From Bursaphelenchus xylophilus (lineage: Eukaryota > Nematoda > Chromadorea > Rhabditida > Aphelenchoididae): 64,000 nt of DNA. Made by a program: the position numbers and the translations under genes. Under the pieces are notes generated by a model. It worked only from the letters and a program-made list of their open reading frames with translations, did no database searches and had not been told where the DNA came from. Of this stretch, positions 34,390 through 44,407 are shown piece by piece (the first letter of the stretch is position 1; every line of letters begins with the position of its first letter). Location of the stretch: NCBI GenBank assembly GCA_904066235.2, contig CAJFCV020000001.1:12333291-12397290 (forward strand). The letters are read 5' to 3'.

Positions 34390-36045
34390 CAAAGAGATTC
34401 TCATCACTTCAGTGGCTCAGCAACAAGTCGAAGATGGATCAGTTCTGACAATTTTGGCAGTTCCAGCACTGTATCTACGACGGCCCCGCCTAAAATAGTA
34501 TCTTCTTATTATAAATGTTGTTTTCATGCTGTATTGGTCATAAATCATTATTATACATAGTATTTTGGAATATTCTTGGAGCCAAAAATCCCCAAAGAAA
34601 CAATAAACTATTCACTTTAATGGCCAAACATGGTCTTACATTTTTGTTTTAACCCAATTGCCATCCACTTCCATCTGTATTATGCTCCATGGACCAGGTA
34701 AAGATTTTTTTGACTTCTTCCAGCTGTTTCAGATGTCGTAATTCCAAGATGAACATCTCGATGGGTCATGTTCTCCCATCCATGTCCAGCGGTCCCGTTG
34801 GAGCCCTGAAACATCAGCCATTACAAATGGATATCCATATCTTTTAAAATTGTAATTTATAAAATATTTGAATAAATACTTACTTTACTTTATATTCTTT
34901 ATATCCATTGACTTATTTTGGCCTATAACCGGGGTTTCGTGTAAGACACCACTTGATGACACGAGGAAGTACCTGGACCTTCTCATTTGGACCAATTTAC
35001 AACTGTTGAAGATCGACATCTACTGGACCATGTCTCCGATGATTACTTACGTTCAGGTTCGCATTAGACAACTTCCAAGGGGTGGGGAGCTCGTCTCGTC
35101 CGTGGAGTGACGTTATTGATGGTGTTCTTGCTACCTGTCCTCGTTTTTCTTGTCAGAATCTTGTTGAAAGACCTCTTGCTGTGTTCTGAGTGCTGTTCTC
35201 CTGGCGTACGTGATTTCTCGTCGTTCGGGCTCGTCGAATTTACGGTTTCGTGCCGCGTGGACTTTTTCAGAGACTCTAAACATCGACTAAAACATCGTTT
35301 TCATCATCTTCGCCCAATCTTAACATCAAAAAACCCATCAAACAGACTTACCGACTTGACCAACATCAGAACTCAGCGTCATTCCATTGTTACCACCTTC
35401 AAACGACTTCAAACCGTTCGTAAAGAAAAGGGGGAGGATCATCGACCACCCAGACATTCCATTCCATCAACATCTTCACCATCAAATTTGTTTTTACATC
35501 AGGACTCCATTTCCGACCGAAATCTTTGCAATGTTTGCCTCGATTTTTGGAGTAACGAGCCTCAGCAATGATTTCCTTGGCCTGAAGATTATTCATGACA
35601 TCAATATCGTCTTGGAAATTATCGAACAACCAATGGATATCTGGAATGAGGCATTAAAAAGACGGATACAAGGAAAAACCGAAATTACAGAAATTTTTAG
35701 ACGTTTTCGCCCATTTGACCCCTGGACTCACCTTATTTTAGCTCAATCCGAACGTCCGCACACCAATTTTCTCTTCATGAATCCAATCCATTACCCGTTT
35801 TCCATGATCTTCACGTCGACATCGCCACAAACCATCCAAAGGTTGTCCATCCGCACCTAATCTTCTTCCATCGAGGAGCAATCATCATTTTGCTTCGGAT
35901 CAGCGCCATCAATTTGCTCTTGTCTCATTTTCTGGGGTCCTTTTGAAGGTTCTCCTTGTTCCACGTTGTCGTTTGATCCGATCTTCGGGTCATTCAGTGT
36001 TCTGCAGCTTTCGAGCTGCTTTGCTGTCGACTTCCTGATCACCAC
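34390..36045 (-). pseudogene. G1 left copy, unidentified conserved gene, broken
   Basis: Minus-strand reading conserved with 62333-63960. From the GTG/ATG-like start at 36045 it reads VIRKSTAKQLESCRTLNDPK, matching the right arm. Further conserved blocks are QDDIDVMNNLQAK (about 35610-35560), VSEKVHAARNRKFDEPERRE (about 35280-35220), RTALRTQQEV and QQDSDKKNEDR. The last is followed by an in-frame TAG (35133-35131) where the right arm stays open. A terminal piece (AGTAKIVRTDPSST, about 34460-34410) also has a right-arm match. Conservation of reading on this strand in both arms argues that G1 was a real protein. Family not recognised. It points away from G2. Confidence 0.5.
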
Positions 36046-36204
36046 TATAAATACGCCTTCCGGTCGCCATCAACATAAAAAATCAGCTTGAGTTTCTCGT
36101 GGTTTATACGGTTTTCGTCGCTGCACTTCAATCTGGATGGAATTTCGACATCATTGGACTGTTTTCTGGACAAATGGACAATTCTTCACAGGACTGAGTG
36201 AAAT
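36046..36204 (+). promoter_or_regulatory. Shared intergenic promoter region of G1 and G2, left copy
   Basis: TATAAATA lies at 36046-36053, right beside the G1 start and about 150 bp before the first G2 exon candidate. The block after it (CGCCTTCCGGTCGCCATCAA) is strongly conserved in the right arm at about 62335-62300. Two divergent genes 160 bp apart suggest a bidirectional promoter; that is inference. Confidence 0.45.
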
Positions 36205-36300
36205 ATGGAATTTTCGGCCACCGTGGCCTTCAGAATCAAAATTATGGATCTCCAGCATCAGGATCTGCACCTAAAAGCAAAAAATTACATAGGGAAAATA
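36205..36300 (+). CDS. G2 left copy, candidate 5' exon
   Basis: ATG at 36205 reads MEFSATVAFRIKIMDLQHQDLHLK, alignable with the right-arm peptide QFSVIVDFKI-LDRQHQDLRLK (complement of about 62175-62115). Splice ends are not clear. An earlier ATG matching the right-arm start (about 36176) is cut by a TGA. Confidence 0.4.
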
Positions 36301-36392
36301 GAGAGAATAGGCTATGTTAGGGCCCTTAGCGATGGAGTTACCAGTTTTAACCATATTTTTTAAAAATTTTCGTCTAATTTTGGTGATTTCAG

Positions 36393-37477
36393 TGTCTCCA
36401 AACAACGTCGGCCAGGCCTCCGGCCACCGCTCGAGCCCAGCATCCGAGCGCCAAGCCCATTCCGCGCAGGCTGAACAACTGCCGGCGGTAATGGCCCCTC
36501 CTCTGGTTGGCCAGCACCCAACCGGCGTCCCAGAGGAGGGTAAAGGGGGTCAAGCAGTACCACTGGCCCCTCGGGCTTCGGCCCAGAACCTGCCCCAACC
36601 GACCAGGCCGACCACCTGCCGGCGGTTGAGGGCTCGGAACGATCATTGGACATGGACTTCTCCAGCTTTTCGGACTGCAGTTCCAGTACGAGTGAGGAGC
36701 ACTCCACGCTGCATGACGTCCCCTCGATCAGATCACTCGAAATCTTCGATGAGGGTGCAGCGTGTGAGGAGACGTTAGCGGATCAAAACGACCGCCTCCG
36801 ATTCCAAAGAGACTTCTGGAAGACCCAATGCCGCACACTTTGGGAACGACAAGAGACGTTCGAGAAGAAGGTCAAGTTCTACCAAGAAGCCCTGGTAGAG
36901 GCGGAAGTTGAGGCCAAGAAAGCCAAAGAAGCAGCCTCCGTCGCCACAAAAAAGGCCGAAGAAGAAAGAGCACTGAAGGAAGCGGCAGAGAAAGAAGTAG
37001 CCGAATTACAAGCCCGCCTTCTGACACATCTTCGGACAGCCGTCGCCGATGACCGGCCGCCAAGGGCCGAAAGATCCAGGTCCAGAAGTCCGCTGATGAG
37101 GACGGCGTGGTCAATAACGCCGACAACAGCAGAAATCCTAAGGATCGACGTCACCCAGCCTCCAGCGACCCAACACCCACCGCCACCCGCAGATCAGGGA
37201 TATGAGGTCCAAGAACAAAATCACGAGGCTCCTGGGCCTCTGCGAAGAATGCCAAAGTGCAAACGGCGATGTTGCTACCAGCCCTCAGCCGATCCTCAAC
37301 GGCCTCGGCCCCCCCGAAGGTCGAGGGAACTGCAAGGACTTGGCCCAGTGCTTCAAGAAGAGGACAATGGCCCAGAAGAACACCAACGTCCACGAAGAGA
37401 ACGAAGGCCTCCTTCACGGCTCATCGTGGACATGGCGAGCCGATCGTATCGGACTTCACAGGAGCCCAGGTTGCCTC
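36393..37477 (+). CDS. G2 left copy, main exon: coiled-coil, RS and cysteine-motif protein
   Basis: Bounded by TGATTTCAG and GTAAGT. The downstream frame (from about 36570; ATG 36646) encodes an acidic Ser-rich segment and a long coiled coil (about 36760-37030, EVEAKKAKEAAS then EEERALKEAAEKEVAELQAR). A DDRPPRAERSRSRSP arginine-serine segment, a Pro-rich linker and the motif HEAPGPLRRMPKCKRRCCYQ (37222-37281) follow, then PRPPRRSREL and a basic C-terminus. RS segments usually mark RNA-processing or nuclear proteins; function is not established. The first 180 bp are in another frame (VGQASGH..., LPAVMAPPL), while the right copy is in one frame throughout. This copy therefore carries a frameshift near 36540-36620 or starts later. 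It also repeats the LPAV segment. Confidence 0.6.
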
Positions 37478-37596
37478 GTAAGTCAATTTTTTCGATATCT
37501 TTACCATTTTTACCCAAAAGCCCTTCAAAAATTATCAATTTCGCATTTTTTCAAACGCTATATTTACTATCGCAATTTTAATCAAGATTTTTTCAG

Positions 37597-37795
37597 ATCG
37601 AAGGGCAAATCCATACTAAGTGGCCAAAAATTCAACATGGCGCAGTCATTCATGCCTAATAACGTAAGGTTTTCGCAGCGTCCCTCCAATAATCCTAATT
37701 TTTTAGCAATTTGTCCAATTCAACCTCGACAAGCAACCACGTGGGTTGACCAAATGCACTCAAACCTTAGTTCGACCGGCTGGAACGAGAAAAAA
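37597..37795 (+). CDS. G2 left copy, two small downstream exons
   Basis: 37597-37663 (TTTTTTCAG before, GTAAGG after; SGQKFNMAQSFMPNN) and 37707-37795 (TTTTTAG before, GTAAGT after; a W-V-D-Q-M-H-S-N-L-S-S-T-G-W-N-E reading). Both have counterparts in the right arm at 60873-60759 and 60713-60620 with the same intron order. Reading phase across the first junction does not join cleanly, so decay or a different splice choice is likely. Confidence 0.4.
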
Positions 37796-38052
37796 GTAAG
37801 TTTTTTTGCAAAACTATTTTTGCGAGCTGCGCCCAATAAAAGAACAATTGCTTTTTGTTATACGCTGTTGGATTTTGGGGGCATATTGTAGAAGAAAATG
37901 GTAGCATTCGCGGTAAAATGACTCGTAACAAACCGCTAAAAACCTAGCTTTTTGCCGGCGGCTTCATAGTTTTATTGCTTACCTTGTTTTAGACAGAAAA
38001 AACATAATTTGATCGATCCATTTTTTCAGATGCCCAACTCATGGCCGAACCG

Positions 38053-38748
38053 GAGCACCCGGCCCCCCACTTCATCCGGGGGCCCTCTGGAATACTTGCG
38101 GGTGCTCGGTGAGATCAAATAATGTAAGATTTTGCTTCTTTGAAGTTTTTGATCTTAAACTAGACTAAAGTAATATATTATAATTTCATTATATTTTCAG
38201 GTGAAGACCGGTACAAAGGGAAGAGAGGCGCCCTGGCCCCCTGAATGAGCCCGGGGGGCCTTTGGAAGGAAATAAGGGTGCCATCTTCCCCTTGATTTGG
38301 TCAATTGGGACTGAAATTAGGTAAGCTTTCGTGTTGTATTTATATTTTTCATCTTATTTTTTTGCAGATCTCGTTCAGGCAAGATTGAACTGAGAAGGAG
38401 AGAGCACCCTAGCCCCCTGAATGAGCCCGGGGGGCTTCTGGATCATAAAAGGGTGCTCTCACCCGTTTCCATCAAAGTGGAAGATCTTCCACTTTGATGG
38501 ATGGTCAAAACCGGAGCACCCCGGCCCCCCACCTCATCCGGGGGGCCTTCTGGAAAACAATGGGTGCTCGGCAAGACCAAACGAGGTAAGATTTTGTTGT
38601 TTTTTGAACTGTTTGACCTTGAGTTAGTAATAAAGTAAAGTAATACAGTCTACTATCTTCAGACGAAGGCCGGTCCAGACCAGCGTGGATCCGGCACCCT
38701 CGCCCCCTGAATCAGCCCGGGGGGCTTCTGGAATCAAAAAAGGGTGCC
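38053..38748 (+). repeat. Tandem exon-like cassettes with covarying double hairpins, left set
   Basis: Five full hairpins at 38053-38107, 38227-38282, 38400-38460, 38514-38569 and 38693-38748, and a worn sixth near 38874. Each has an outer stem and an inner stem of GGCCCCC or GCCCCC with GGGGGGC. The outer stems differ but pair: GAGCACCC/GGGTGCTC, GGCGCCCT/AGGGTGCC, GAGAGCACCCT/AGGGTGCTCTC, GGCACCCT/AGGGTGCC. Intron-like spacers separate most cassettes (GTAAGATTTTG...TTTTCAG), themselves conserved with the right arm. One frame reads PLNEPGG or PLNQPGG followed by LLE or PLE across the inner loop, so coding and folding may both be selected. The cassettes lie in the path of G2 transcription. 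Confidence 0.75.
38469..38500. repeat. Perfect 32-bp palindrome
   Basis: CCATCAAAGTGGAAGA is followed without a spacer by its exact reverse complement. It lies between hairpins three and four of the left set and has no palindromic counterpart in the right arm. Confidence 0.95.
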
Positions 38749-38938
38749 TTGGTCCACTTGTCATGGTCGATTTTGTGGATTTTGGACTAAAATGAGGTAA
38801 GTTATCATGCTGAATTTATAATTTTGCCCTTATTTTTTCAGGATTCCCTAAAAAGGAACACTGAGGGAACGGTGGAGCACCCTAGCCTTGAATCAACCCA
38901 GAGATCCTCTCTTCAAGGCCCGCCACCGAAGGGATGAA

Positions 38939-39240
38939 AGAAAAAAAAATGTAAAAAAGTCAAAAAAAAAAAAAAAATTAAAAAGGCCAAAGAAAGCCAA
39001 AAAAAAGGCAAAAAACCGAAAGGCCAAAAAAAGAAAAGGCAAGAAAAAGAGCCAAAAAAATTTCAAAGGCCAAAAAAAAGGCAAAAAAGAGCCAAAAAAT
39101 AATAACAAAGGCCAAAAAAGATAAAAAAAGAGCCAAAAAATAATAACAAAGGCCAAAAAATAAAAAAAAATACATTTTTTGAAAAAAAGAGAAAAGCCAA
39201 ACAAAGGCAAAAAAGTAAAAAAATTAAAAAAAAATAAAAA
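38939..39240 (+). repeat. Lys-codon-rich (GGCCAAAAAA)n tract
   Basis: Imperfect repeats of GGCCAAAAAAG and GAGCCAAAAAA, preceded by CAAGGCCCGCCACCGAAGG. Read on the plus strand it gives a Lys-rich peptide with KGQKK repeats; the minus-strand Phe-rich frame is an artefact. Similar tracts follow the same leader at 41105 and, inverted, in the right arm at 58280-58610. It may be a coding tail of G2 or simple-sequence drift. Confidence 0.7.
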
Positions 39241-39281
39241 AAAGAAATTGTACCTGAAATTCAAGTAAAAATTGTTTAATA

Positions 39282-39412
39282 CCCGGCGAAGTCAGCAAAC
39301 ACGATCAATTGTTCCCAGCGGATGTCTACGATGAGATTATTGCCCCGGCCTGCCTCTACGCCCGAACACTCAAGTTCTTCAGCTGTTCAAAGCCCTCGGA
39401 ACTCATCCTAAG
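39282..39412 (+). CDS. Exon fragment with LFPADVYDE motif, first copy
   Basis: An open stretch reading DQLFPADVYDEIIAPACLYA and on to SKPSELIL, ending at a GTAAAT donor. A second, more worn copy sits at 41610-41733 (ELFPADVYDEICLPHARK). The family is not recognised. The duplicate is followed by a BTB-like fragment. Confidence 0.4.
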
Positions 39413-39442
39413 GTAAATTTTGCCATGGATAACATAAAATTT

Positions 39443-39902
39443 CTGACAGGAAAGTACTTCTATGGCGTATGGAGTTACAGGTCGAGTCATATGTCAAAAA
39501 AACCGCAAAATCTTTCTGATTCAGATGTAAAAGTTAGCTGCCTAATTTTGCTTTGTAAGGGTGAAGGAATCCTTAGACGCTTTCACGCAACACCATGCAA
39601 ATGCCTTTTTGACAACGTTTTTACCAAATCAAAAGCTTTGTTTTGAGCTAAACTGAACCTTGGGATCTTGACAAACCTTAAAATATCAGATTTGATTAAT
39701 ACGACACCTTTATTAGTAGTTCCAATATAAAAAAGGGCATTTGTGTGGTGCTGCGAGAAAAGTTCTGAGGATTTTTTCACCCTGAAGATCCAAAATCAGG
39801 CAGCTAACTTTTACATATTCTGAATCAGAAAAATTTTACAATTTTTTTGATATATGACTCGACCTGTAACTCCATACCCCATAGAAGTACTTTCCTCGTC
39901 AG
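39443..39902. mobile_element. Miniature inverted-repeat element with about 115-bp arms
   Basis: Terminal inverted repeats CTGACAGGAAAGTAC... and ...GTACTTTCCTCGTCAG extend about 115 bp. Flanks carry a duplicated AAATTT (39437-39442 and 39903-39908). The tandem paralogue of the host sequence at about 41750-41790 lacks the insert and gives an empty-site comparison. The short open frames inside are symmetrical by-products. Confidence 0.85.
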
Positions 39903-40143
39903 AAATTTCAAAACTTTTCTCCTAATTACGGAGAATTTTCTTGGATGGGGAAAGAGTTGACTCATCTTGGTCAAGTCTTCCTCTCTAGACGAAAAATGCA
40001 ATGTTGCATAGATTTAGCTTGTTGCAGGAGGAGCGGGCTGTATAACAGCATGTTGGGAGCTTTTCTGAATCAGTATTGTAGTGTTCGGTTAATATTATTG
40101 ATCTCTTGTCATGTATAATATAATTTATCTTTGATACTTTCAG

Positions 40144-40277
40144 AATATTACCCAATCTTCGCCGTGGAGACTTGTGAGTATCTTGAGAACCTCCAGATTG
40201 ATCTTCATCACTTCGTCGAAGAGTTCGTTGACTTTGCATGTTACAACAAGGTGATTTGAAGGGAAAAATGGAAGCAG
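40144..40277 (+). CDS. Exon-like fragment of the same duplicated gene
   Basis: Follows TTTCAG and ends at a GTAAGTTCC donor. One frame reads EYYPIFAVETCEYLENLQID then HHFVEEFVDFACYN before a TGA. It is the positional equivalent of 41849-41976. Frame continuity with the preceding exon is not clean. Confidence 0.3.
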
Positions 40278-40318
40278 TAAGTTCCATCAGCCAATGTTTT
40301 TCTTTTTTGCTTGGAGTA

Positions 40319-40748
40319 CAGGGGAAGTACTCCAAGTGCGACGCTCAGATTTTCTTAAAATTTTGCACACACGTCGGGTGTGGACTAAATATCAATTCCT
40401 GAAAGTTTTAGCTCGCGCTTTGCGGGCGCCGCCGAGATATCGAACGATTTTTGCCGCCGAGAGAGCACGCTAAACGTGGAGAGCGGTCAGAGAGAAAAGC
40501 GCTTTTTGGCCATAACTTTGGCAGTTTCGTGCGGAAAAATTTGATTTTTTGTAGAAACATTATCCTTTACAGTTGAAATAGGCATGAAACTTTTCGTGCC
40601 GAAATTCGGCAAAAAGTCCTACATTTTCGCCGACTTTCGATCTAAAAATCTCGGTTGTTTCTGCGGAGCGCGAGATTGTCGCTAATTATTCTAAATTTGT
40701 GCTAAGTTTCATCAAAATCTGAGCGTCGCACTCGGAGTACTTCCCCTG
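40319..40748. mobile_element. CAGGGGAAGTAC miniature element, copy 1
   Basis: 430 bp with terminal inverted repeats CAGGGGAAGTACTCCAAGTG and its complement, about 35 bp long. Flanks are GTA and TTA, a worn 3-bp duplication. Copy 2 at 54300-54752 lies in the same orientation, so the two are independent insertions and not products of the inverted duplication. Confidence 0.88.
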
Positions 40749-41104
40749 TTAGTTTCGGGATGTTAGAGTAGCTGAGCCGGCTTTCGAATAATTATTCGGG
40801 ACAGGTTTCATCGTTTATGATGAGCTTTTACCGTTTTGTTTGATCTTTACGCCTTTTAATTGCAAAAATTATATGTCCTTCCTATAGATGCGCCATTTTT
40901 GAAACACATTTCATATACAGTTACACAAACATATGTAATACATATAATTCATGACTAGAGGGCTCTAGTTTTGGACAGAGAATTTTATGGAGCTATAGAC
41001 AGTAAACGCTTTAGGACACGTTGGCCCTTGTTGAGGGGTTTAGAGATATTTTTATAGGGCTGATGTTTTTACGTTGTTTTCGGTAATTTTTTTTTTACTT
41101 TTCA

Positions 41105-41595
41105 GAGAACCTCTCTCTACAAGGCCCGCCACCGAAGGAATAAAAGAAAAAATGTAAAAAAAAGAAAAAATATATGAAAAAGGCCAAAAAAGTAAAAAAA
41201 AAGAAAGAAAAGCCAAAAAAAAAATTAAAGGCCAAAGGAAACGAAAAGGCAAAAAAAAGAGCCAAAAAAACTAAAAGAAGAGCCAAAAAAAAGTAAGGCC
41301 AAAAAAATAAAAGTTAAAAAAATACTAGTCGCGACATAAAGTCCTGAGACGTTTGCACTGTGCGTTTTAGTTTTCCTTTCGCACTCGTCGCGGCAATTCC
41401 CCGTTTTTGCACTAGCGACATGCACTTTCGCGCGACACCCGCGACAAAATGTGTCAGGACTTTGTGGCGCGACTAGTAAAGGCCAAATGAAAAGAAAAGG
41501 CAAAAAAAGAGCCAAAAAAAACAAAGGCCACAAAAAATATAAAAAAATATTTTTCGAAAAAAACAGGAGAAAAGCCAAAAAAGGCAGTAAAGTTA
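41105..41595 (+). repeat. Second Lys-codon-rich tract, split by a miniature element
   Basis: GGCCAAAAAA and GAGCCAAAAAA repeats at 41145-41320 and 41477-41595, with the same CAAGGCCCGCCACCGAAGG leader as at 38920. The 152-bp element 41325-41476 interrupts it. It is part of a local tandem duplication of about 2 kb in the left arm. Confidence 0.75.
41325..41476. mobile_element. CTAGTCGCG miniature element, full copy
   Basis: 152 bp, terminal inverted repeats CTAGTCGCG(A/C)CA...AAAGTCCTGA, TA on both sides. TA duplication fits a Tc1/mariner-type miniature element. A 5'-truncated relative is at 47283-47399. Confidence 0.85.
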
Positions 41596-41609
41596 AAAAA
41601 AAAAATATT

Positions 41610-41976
41610 TGTATCTGGAATTCAGCGAACCCAACGAGTTGTTCCCAGCGGATGTCTACGACGAGATCTGCCTGCCTCACGCCCGAAAACACAAGTCTTT
41701 AGCTGGCCAAAGCCCTCGGAACTCATCCTAAGGTAAATTTTGCCATGGATAATATAAAATTTTTGAAAATTTTTAAAACTTTTTTCGTAATTACACTTAT
41801 AGTCATTCCACAGATTTTTTGGAAGACTTACTGATCGCTTTATTTCAGACCCAAGGATGACAGATGACACCGATCCGTCAGTAGTTTGTCTGGTCTACAG
41901 TGATGTTACAGTTTTTGCCCACCGCGAAGTCCTCCATTGATCTTCGCCCACGCCAATGAATTGGTCTATGGAAGCA
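41610..41976 (+). pseudogene. BTB-domain-like fragment, second copy of the duplicated exons
   Basis: The first block (41610-41733) repeats LFPADVYDE. After a TTTCAG acceptor, 41849-41976 reads MTDDTDPSVVCLVYSDVTVF then AHREVLH before a TGA. D-V-T-x-x-x-x-A-H-R-x-V-L resembles the start of a BTB/POZ domain, a dimerisation fold common in expanded nematode families. The in-frame TGA and missing rest of the domain mark it as a remnant. BTB assignment rests on a short motif. Confidence 0.4.
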
Positions 41977-41987
41977 GTAAGTTGTGG

Positions 41988-42331
41988 AGATTGAGGACGG
42001 AAAGGTCCGCTAAAAAAAGGAAAGAGGAGGGCGGGGAGAGGGGGGAGGTTTTCTATGACGCTGATTTCGAAAATCGTATCCATTTTTTCTGAATTTTACA
42101 ATTTTGCTTAAGCCGTAGTGTCTAATGTTTGATTGTGAAGACTAAAAAAGCGTCGGAAATTTTCTCACAAGATCATACAAGTTTGACCAAGTTTTTACCA
42201 ATTAAAACATTTATTTTGAAGAATTGAAGAAGATTAGGACAAAAATTCAGATGAAATGGATTCGATTTTTGTAATCAGCACCATCGAAAACCTCCTCTTT
42301 CCTTTTTTAGCGGACCTTTCCGCCCTTCGTG
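41988..42331. mobile_element. Miniature element with 8-bp duplication AGTTGTGG
   Basis: Inverted ends share GGAAAGGTCCGCTAAAAAA; flanks carry AGTTGTGG at 41980-41987 and 42332-42339. An 8-bp duplication would suit a hAT or similar family. No ORF inside. Confidence 0.75.
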
Positions 42332-42379
42332 AGTTGTGGCTGATATTTATTGTATTACTTGCAGAGATCTTCAAGCCCC

Positions 42380-42720
42380 AAGCTACGGATAAAAAACTAA
42401 AAAAAGATTAAGAAAAGGAAAAGAAAGAATAAAAAAAGAAAAAATTGGTAAGAAAAAAGAAAAAAAATTCCATACGAAAAAAAGAGAAAAAAAAGAAAAA
42501 AGGAAGGAAAAAAGAAAAAAAAGAAAGAAATTGGTAAGAAAAAGAGAAAAAAATAAAAGAAGAAGCCTCATCGCTTCCACCCCCACCACTTCCATTACTC
42601 GCCTTCTTCTACCACTCCCACCACCCTCCTTTCCCTTTCCCTTTCCCTTTCCCCTCCCACTCCCTCCCCTTCACCCAATCATCAAAGCCTGCTTTGGTGA
42701 TTAAAGTAAGTTGTTTTTTC
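42380..42720 (+). repeat. AAGAAAAA-rich tract and (CCCTTT)n run
   Basis: Purine-rich simple sequence (42390-42560), then a pyrimidine-rich run with CCCTTTCCCTTTCCCTTT at about 42630. A TCATCAAAGCCTGCTTTGGTGATTAAAG block ends at a GTAAGT donor; the last part is conserved, inverted, at about 56930-56905. No confident protein. Confidence 0.6.
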
Positions 42721-42794
42721 CCCAATTGTAGGCCTTTATTTCTTGTTATAAGTCCAGATACTGCTCGTTCTACTTTTAATCTTATTTATTTTCA

Positions 42795-42887
42795 TGGAAA
42801 TCATCGAGAATCCGTTTCTTGGAGCCCTGGACAAGTTGGAGAAATCAATGGTGCCCTGGAGGTCTCCACCGTGGAAAGATCAGAAAG
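42795..42887 (+). CDS. G2-path exon fragment conserved in both arms
   Basis: Between a pyrimidine-rich stretch and a GTATGT donor it reads IENPFLGALDKLEKSMVPW and on to PPWKDQK. The counterpart is the complement of about 56805-56728. The two copies do not keep the same frame, so coding status is doubtful. Confidence 0.3.
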
Positions 42888-43387
42888 GTATGTCGATTGG
42901 GAGTGGTAAATTAGGGGATCGAGATCTAGAAGGGATAATGAGAGCGTTTTAATTCAAAAATAGCTTAGTTTTGTGAAAAAAGACCGTCATCACGATATGT
43001 TTTTTGAAAGGTTACGGTAGAGGTAAGGGTTTTGATTTTTACTGTGGTGTGAACGGGTTACACTCAGTTTTAGAAGCTTAAAAATATAGCTAAGTGCTAT
43101 TTTTGTTTTTGATTATTAGATACATATGAAGTTCTCGTCATGACGGCAACTTAGAAGGTTACTTTTCTAGTGATTTTTCGGAAGAATCTTTGAATTTTTT
43201 CTTTTTTTCGGGAGGTTTGAGGGAATTAAAAGATGTGAGGTGCCGTAAAAAGTATTTTGTACGAAGTAATGACTAGTTCTTGTCATTAATAATGTGGTCA
43301 TAACGGTATTGGGGTATTTTTATATTGCTGATGAGATGATTAACTTACCTGTTTAATTTTTCGCTTTTAAATACATTTTTCTTTCAG

Positions 43388-43506
43388 AAGTACGTCCAGT
43401 ATGGCCTTATGGTTGAAGAGCAAGCTAGAGTGAAAGTGGAAAATAAGTTACTTGGCGAGCCCTGGAAACGGTCGATTCCTTGAAGATGCACAGCAATTGT
43501 TTGGAG
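43388..43506 (+). CDS. Exon-like fragment, relative of 44258-44407
   Basis: CTTTCAG before, GTAGGC after. It reads YGLMVEEQARVKVENK then a TGA. The 44258 exon is a better match to the right arm, so this is a worn tandem duplicate. Confidence 0.3.
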
Positions 43507-43612
43507 GTAGGCGAAGCTTTGTTAACAAAAGGGGGTTTGGGTGATCGAGGGTTAGAAATCCGTTTGAATTTGGATTCGAACGATGTAGCCCGCTACATTC
43601 GTCGCCGCGGGG

Positions 43613-44115
43613 ATATAGGGCTCGGGGTCTTTGCTTTTCATCGGCTCTGCGAATTTGTTTTGCAAAAAGGCGTTCAGTATGCCCTGCTGAACGCCTTTTC
43701 GCAAAACCGGTTCAGCCGTTTCTTCTGTAAGATATTTCGTGAACCGGAAATGGCAAAGGCCGTTCATTTTGTTAATTTTCGTCCTGTTTATTTTTTGTAG
43801 ATTTCGAAACCGTCTGAATTAGTTCAGAGTCGGTTGAACTAGTGCAAAAAACCGAGGTCTTTGACCACGTGAACCTGTTCATTTTTCTTTGAAAATTTCA
43901 TAACCAGTGAGTTGGTTCAATGTTTTGTGAACCAATTCAAACATTGAACCCCCTTTCCACTCGGCTCTGAACGGGTTGGACACCAGTTCAAACCGTGAAC
44001 GGTTTATTGCAAAAACCGTTCACGATTTTGACTGATTTTGCAAAAAAAGGCGTTCACAATTTCCGCAAAACAAATTCGCAGAGCCAATGAAAAGTAAAGA
44101 CCCCGAGCCCTATAT
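43613..44115. mobile_element. ATATAGGGCTCG miniature element, left-arm copy
   Basis: 503 bp, terminal inverted repeats ATATAGGGCTCGGGGTCTTT... with matching CGAGCCCTATAT end and inner inverted repeats around GGCGTTCA and GAACGCC. A 230-bp relative is at 60903-61132 in the right arm at a different relative position. Confidence 0.85.
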
Positions 44116-44257
44116 TGAAAGCGATTTTATACGAAGTAATTACCAGTTTTTGCCATTAATCATGTCGTCATGACGGTATTGGGATATTTTTATATTGCTG
44201 ATGAGATGATTAACTTTCCGGCTTAATTTCTCGCGTTTAAACACATTTTTCTTTCAG

Positions 44258-44407
44258 AATGACATTTGGGCATGCTTATGGTCGACGTGGAAGCTAGAGT
44301 GATCGGAATCGAAGAACAAGATAGCCCAAGAACAAGACAGCGAAGAACCGAGCCCTGGATTCCATGGCAACATCCGGCTTCATTGAGGATGCGCAACTAG
44401 TTTGGAG
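44258..44407 (+). CDS. G2-path exon conserved in both arms, left copy
   Basis: CTTTCAG before, GTAAGC after, 150 bp. It reads LMVDVEARVIGIEEQDSPRT then RQRRTEPWIPWQHPASLRMR. The right copy (55569-55419) shares the same splice sites and most bases but has a TGA after PRTRQ. High identity here compared with flanks suggests past constraint. Confidence 0.45.

Noticed and set aside
38053..38748. Hairpins as rho-independent terminators
   Set aside because: The sequence is eukaryotic, the hairpins lack a following T-run at a fixed place, and they lie between splice sites.
38893..39264. Phe-rich membrane protein on the minus strand
   Set aside because: Antisense reading of a Lys-codon-rich simple-sequence tract; the same applies to 41052-41692 and 57901-58572.
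42625..42660. Telomere-like (CCCTTT)n run
   Set aside because: Only about four units, within a longer pyrimidine-rich region, and not the nematode TTAGGC repeat.
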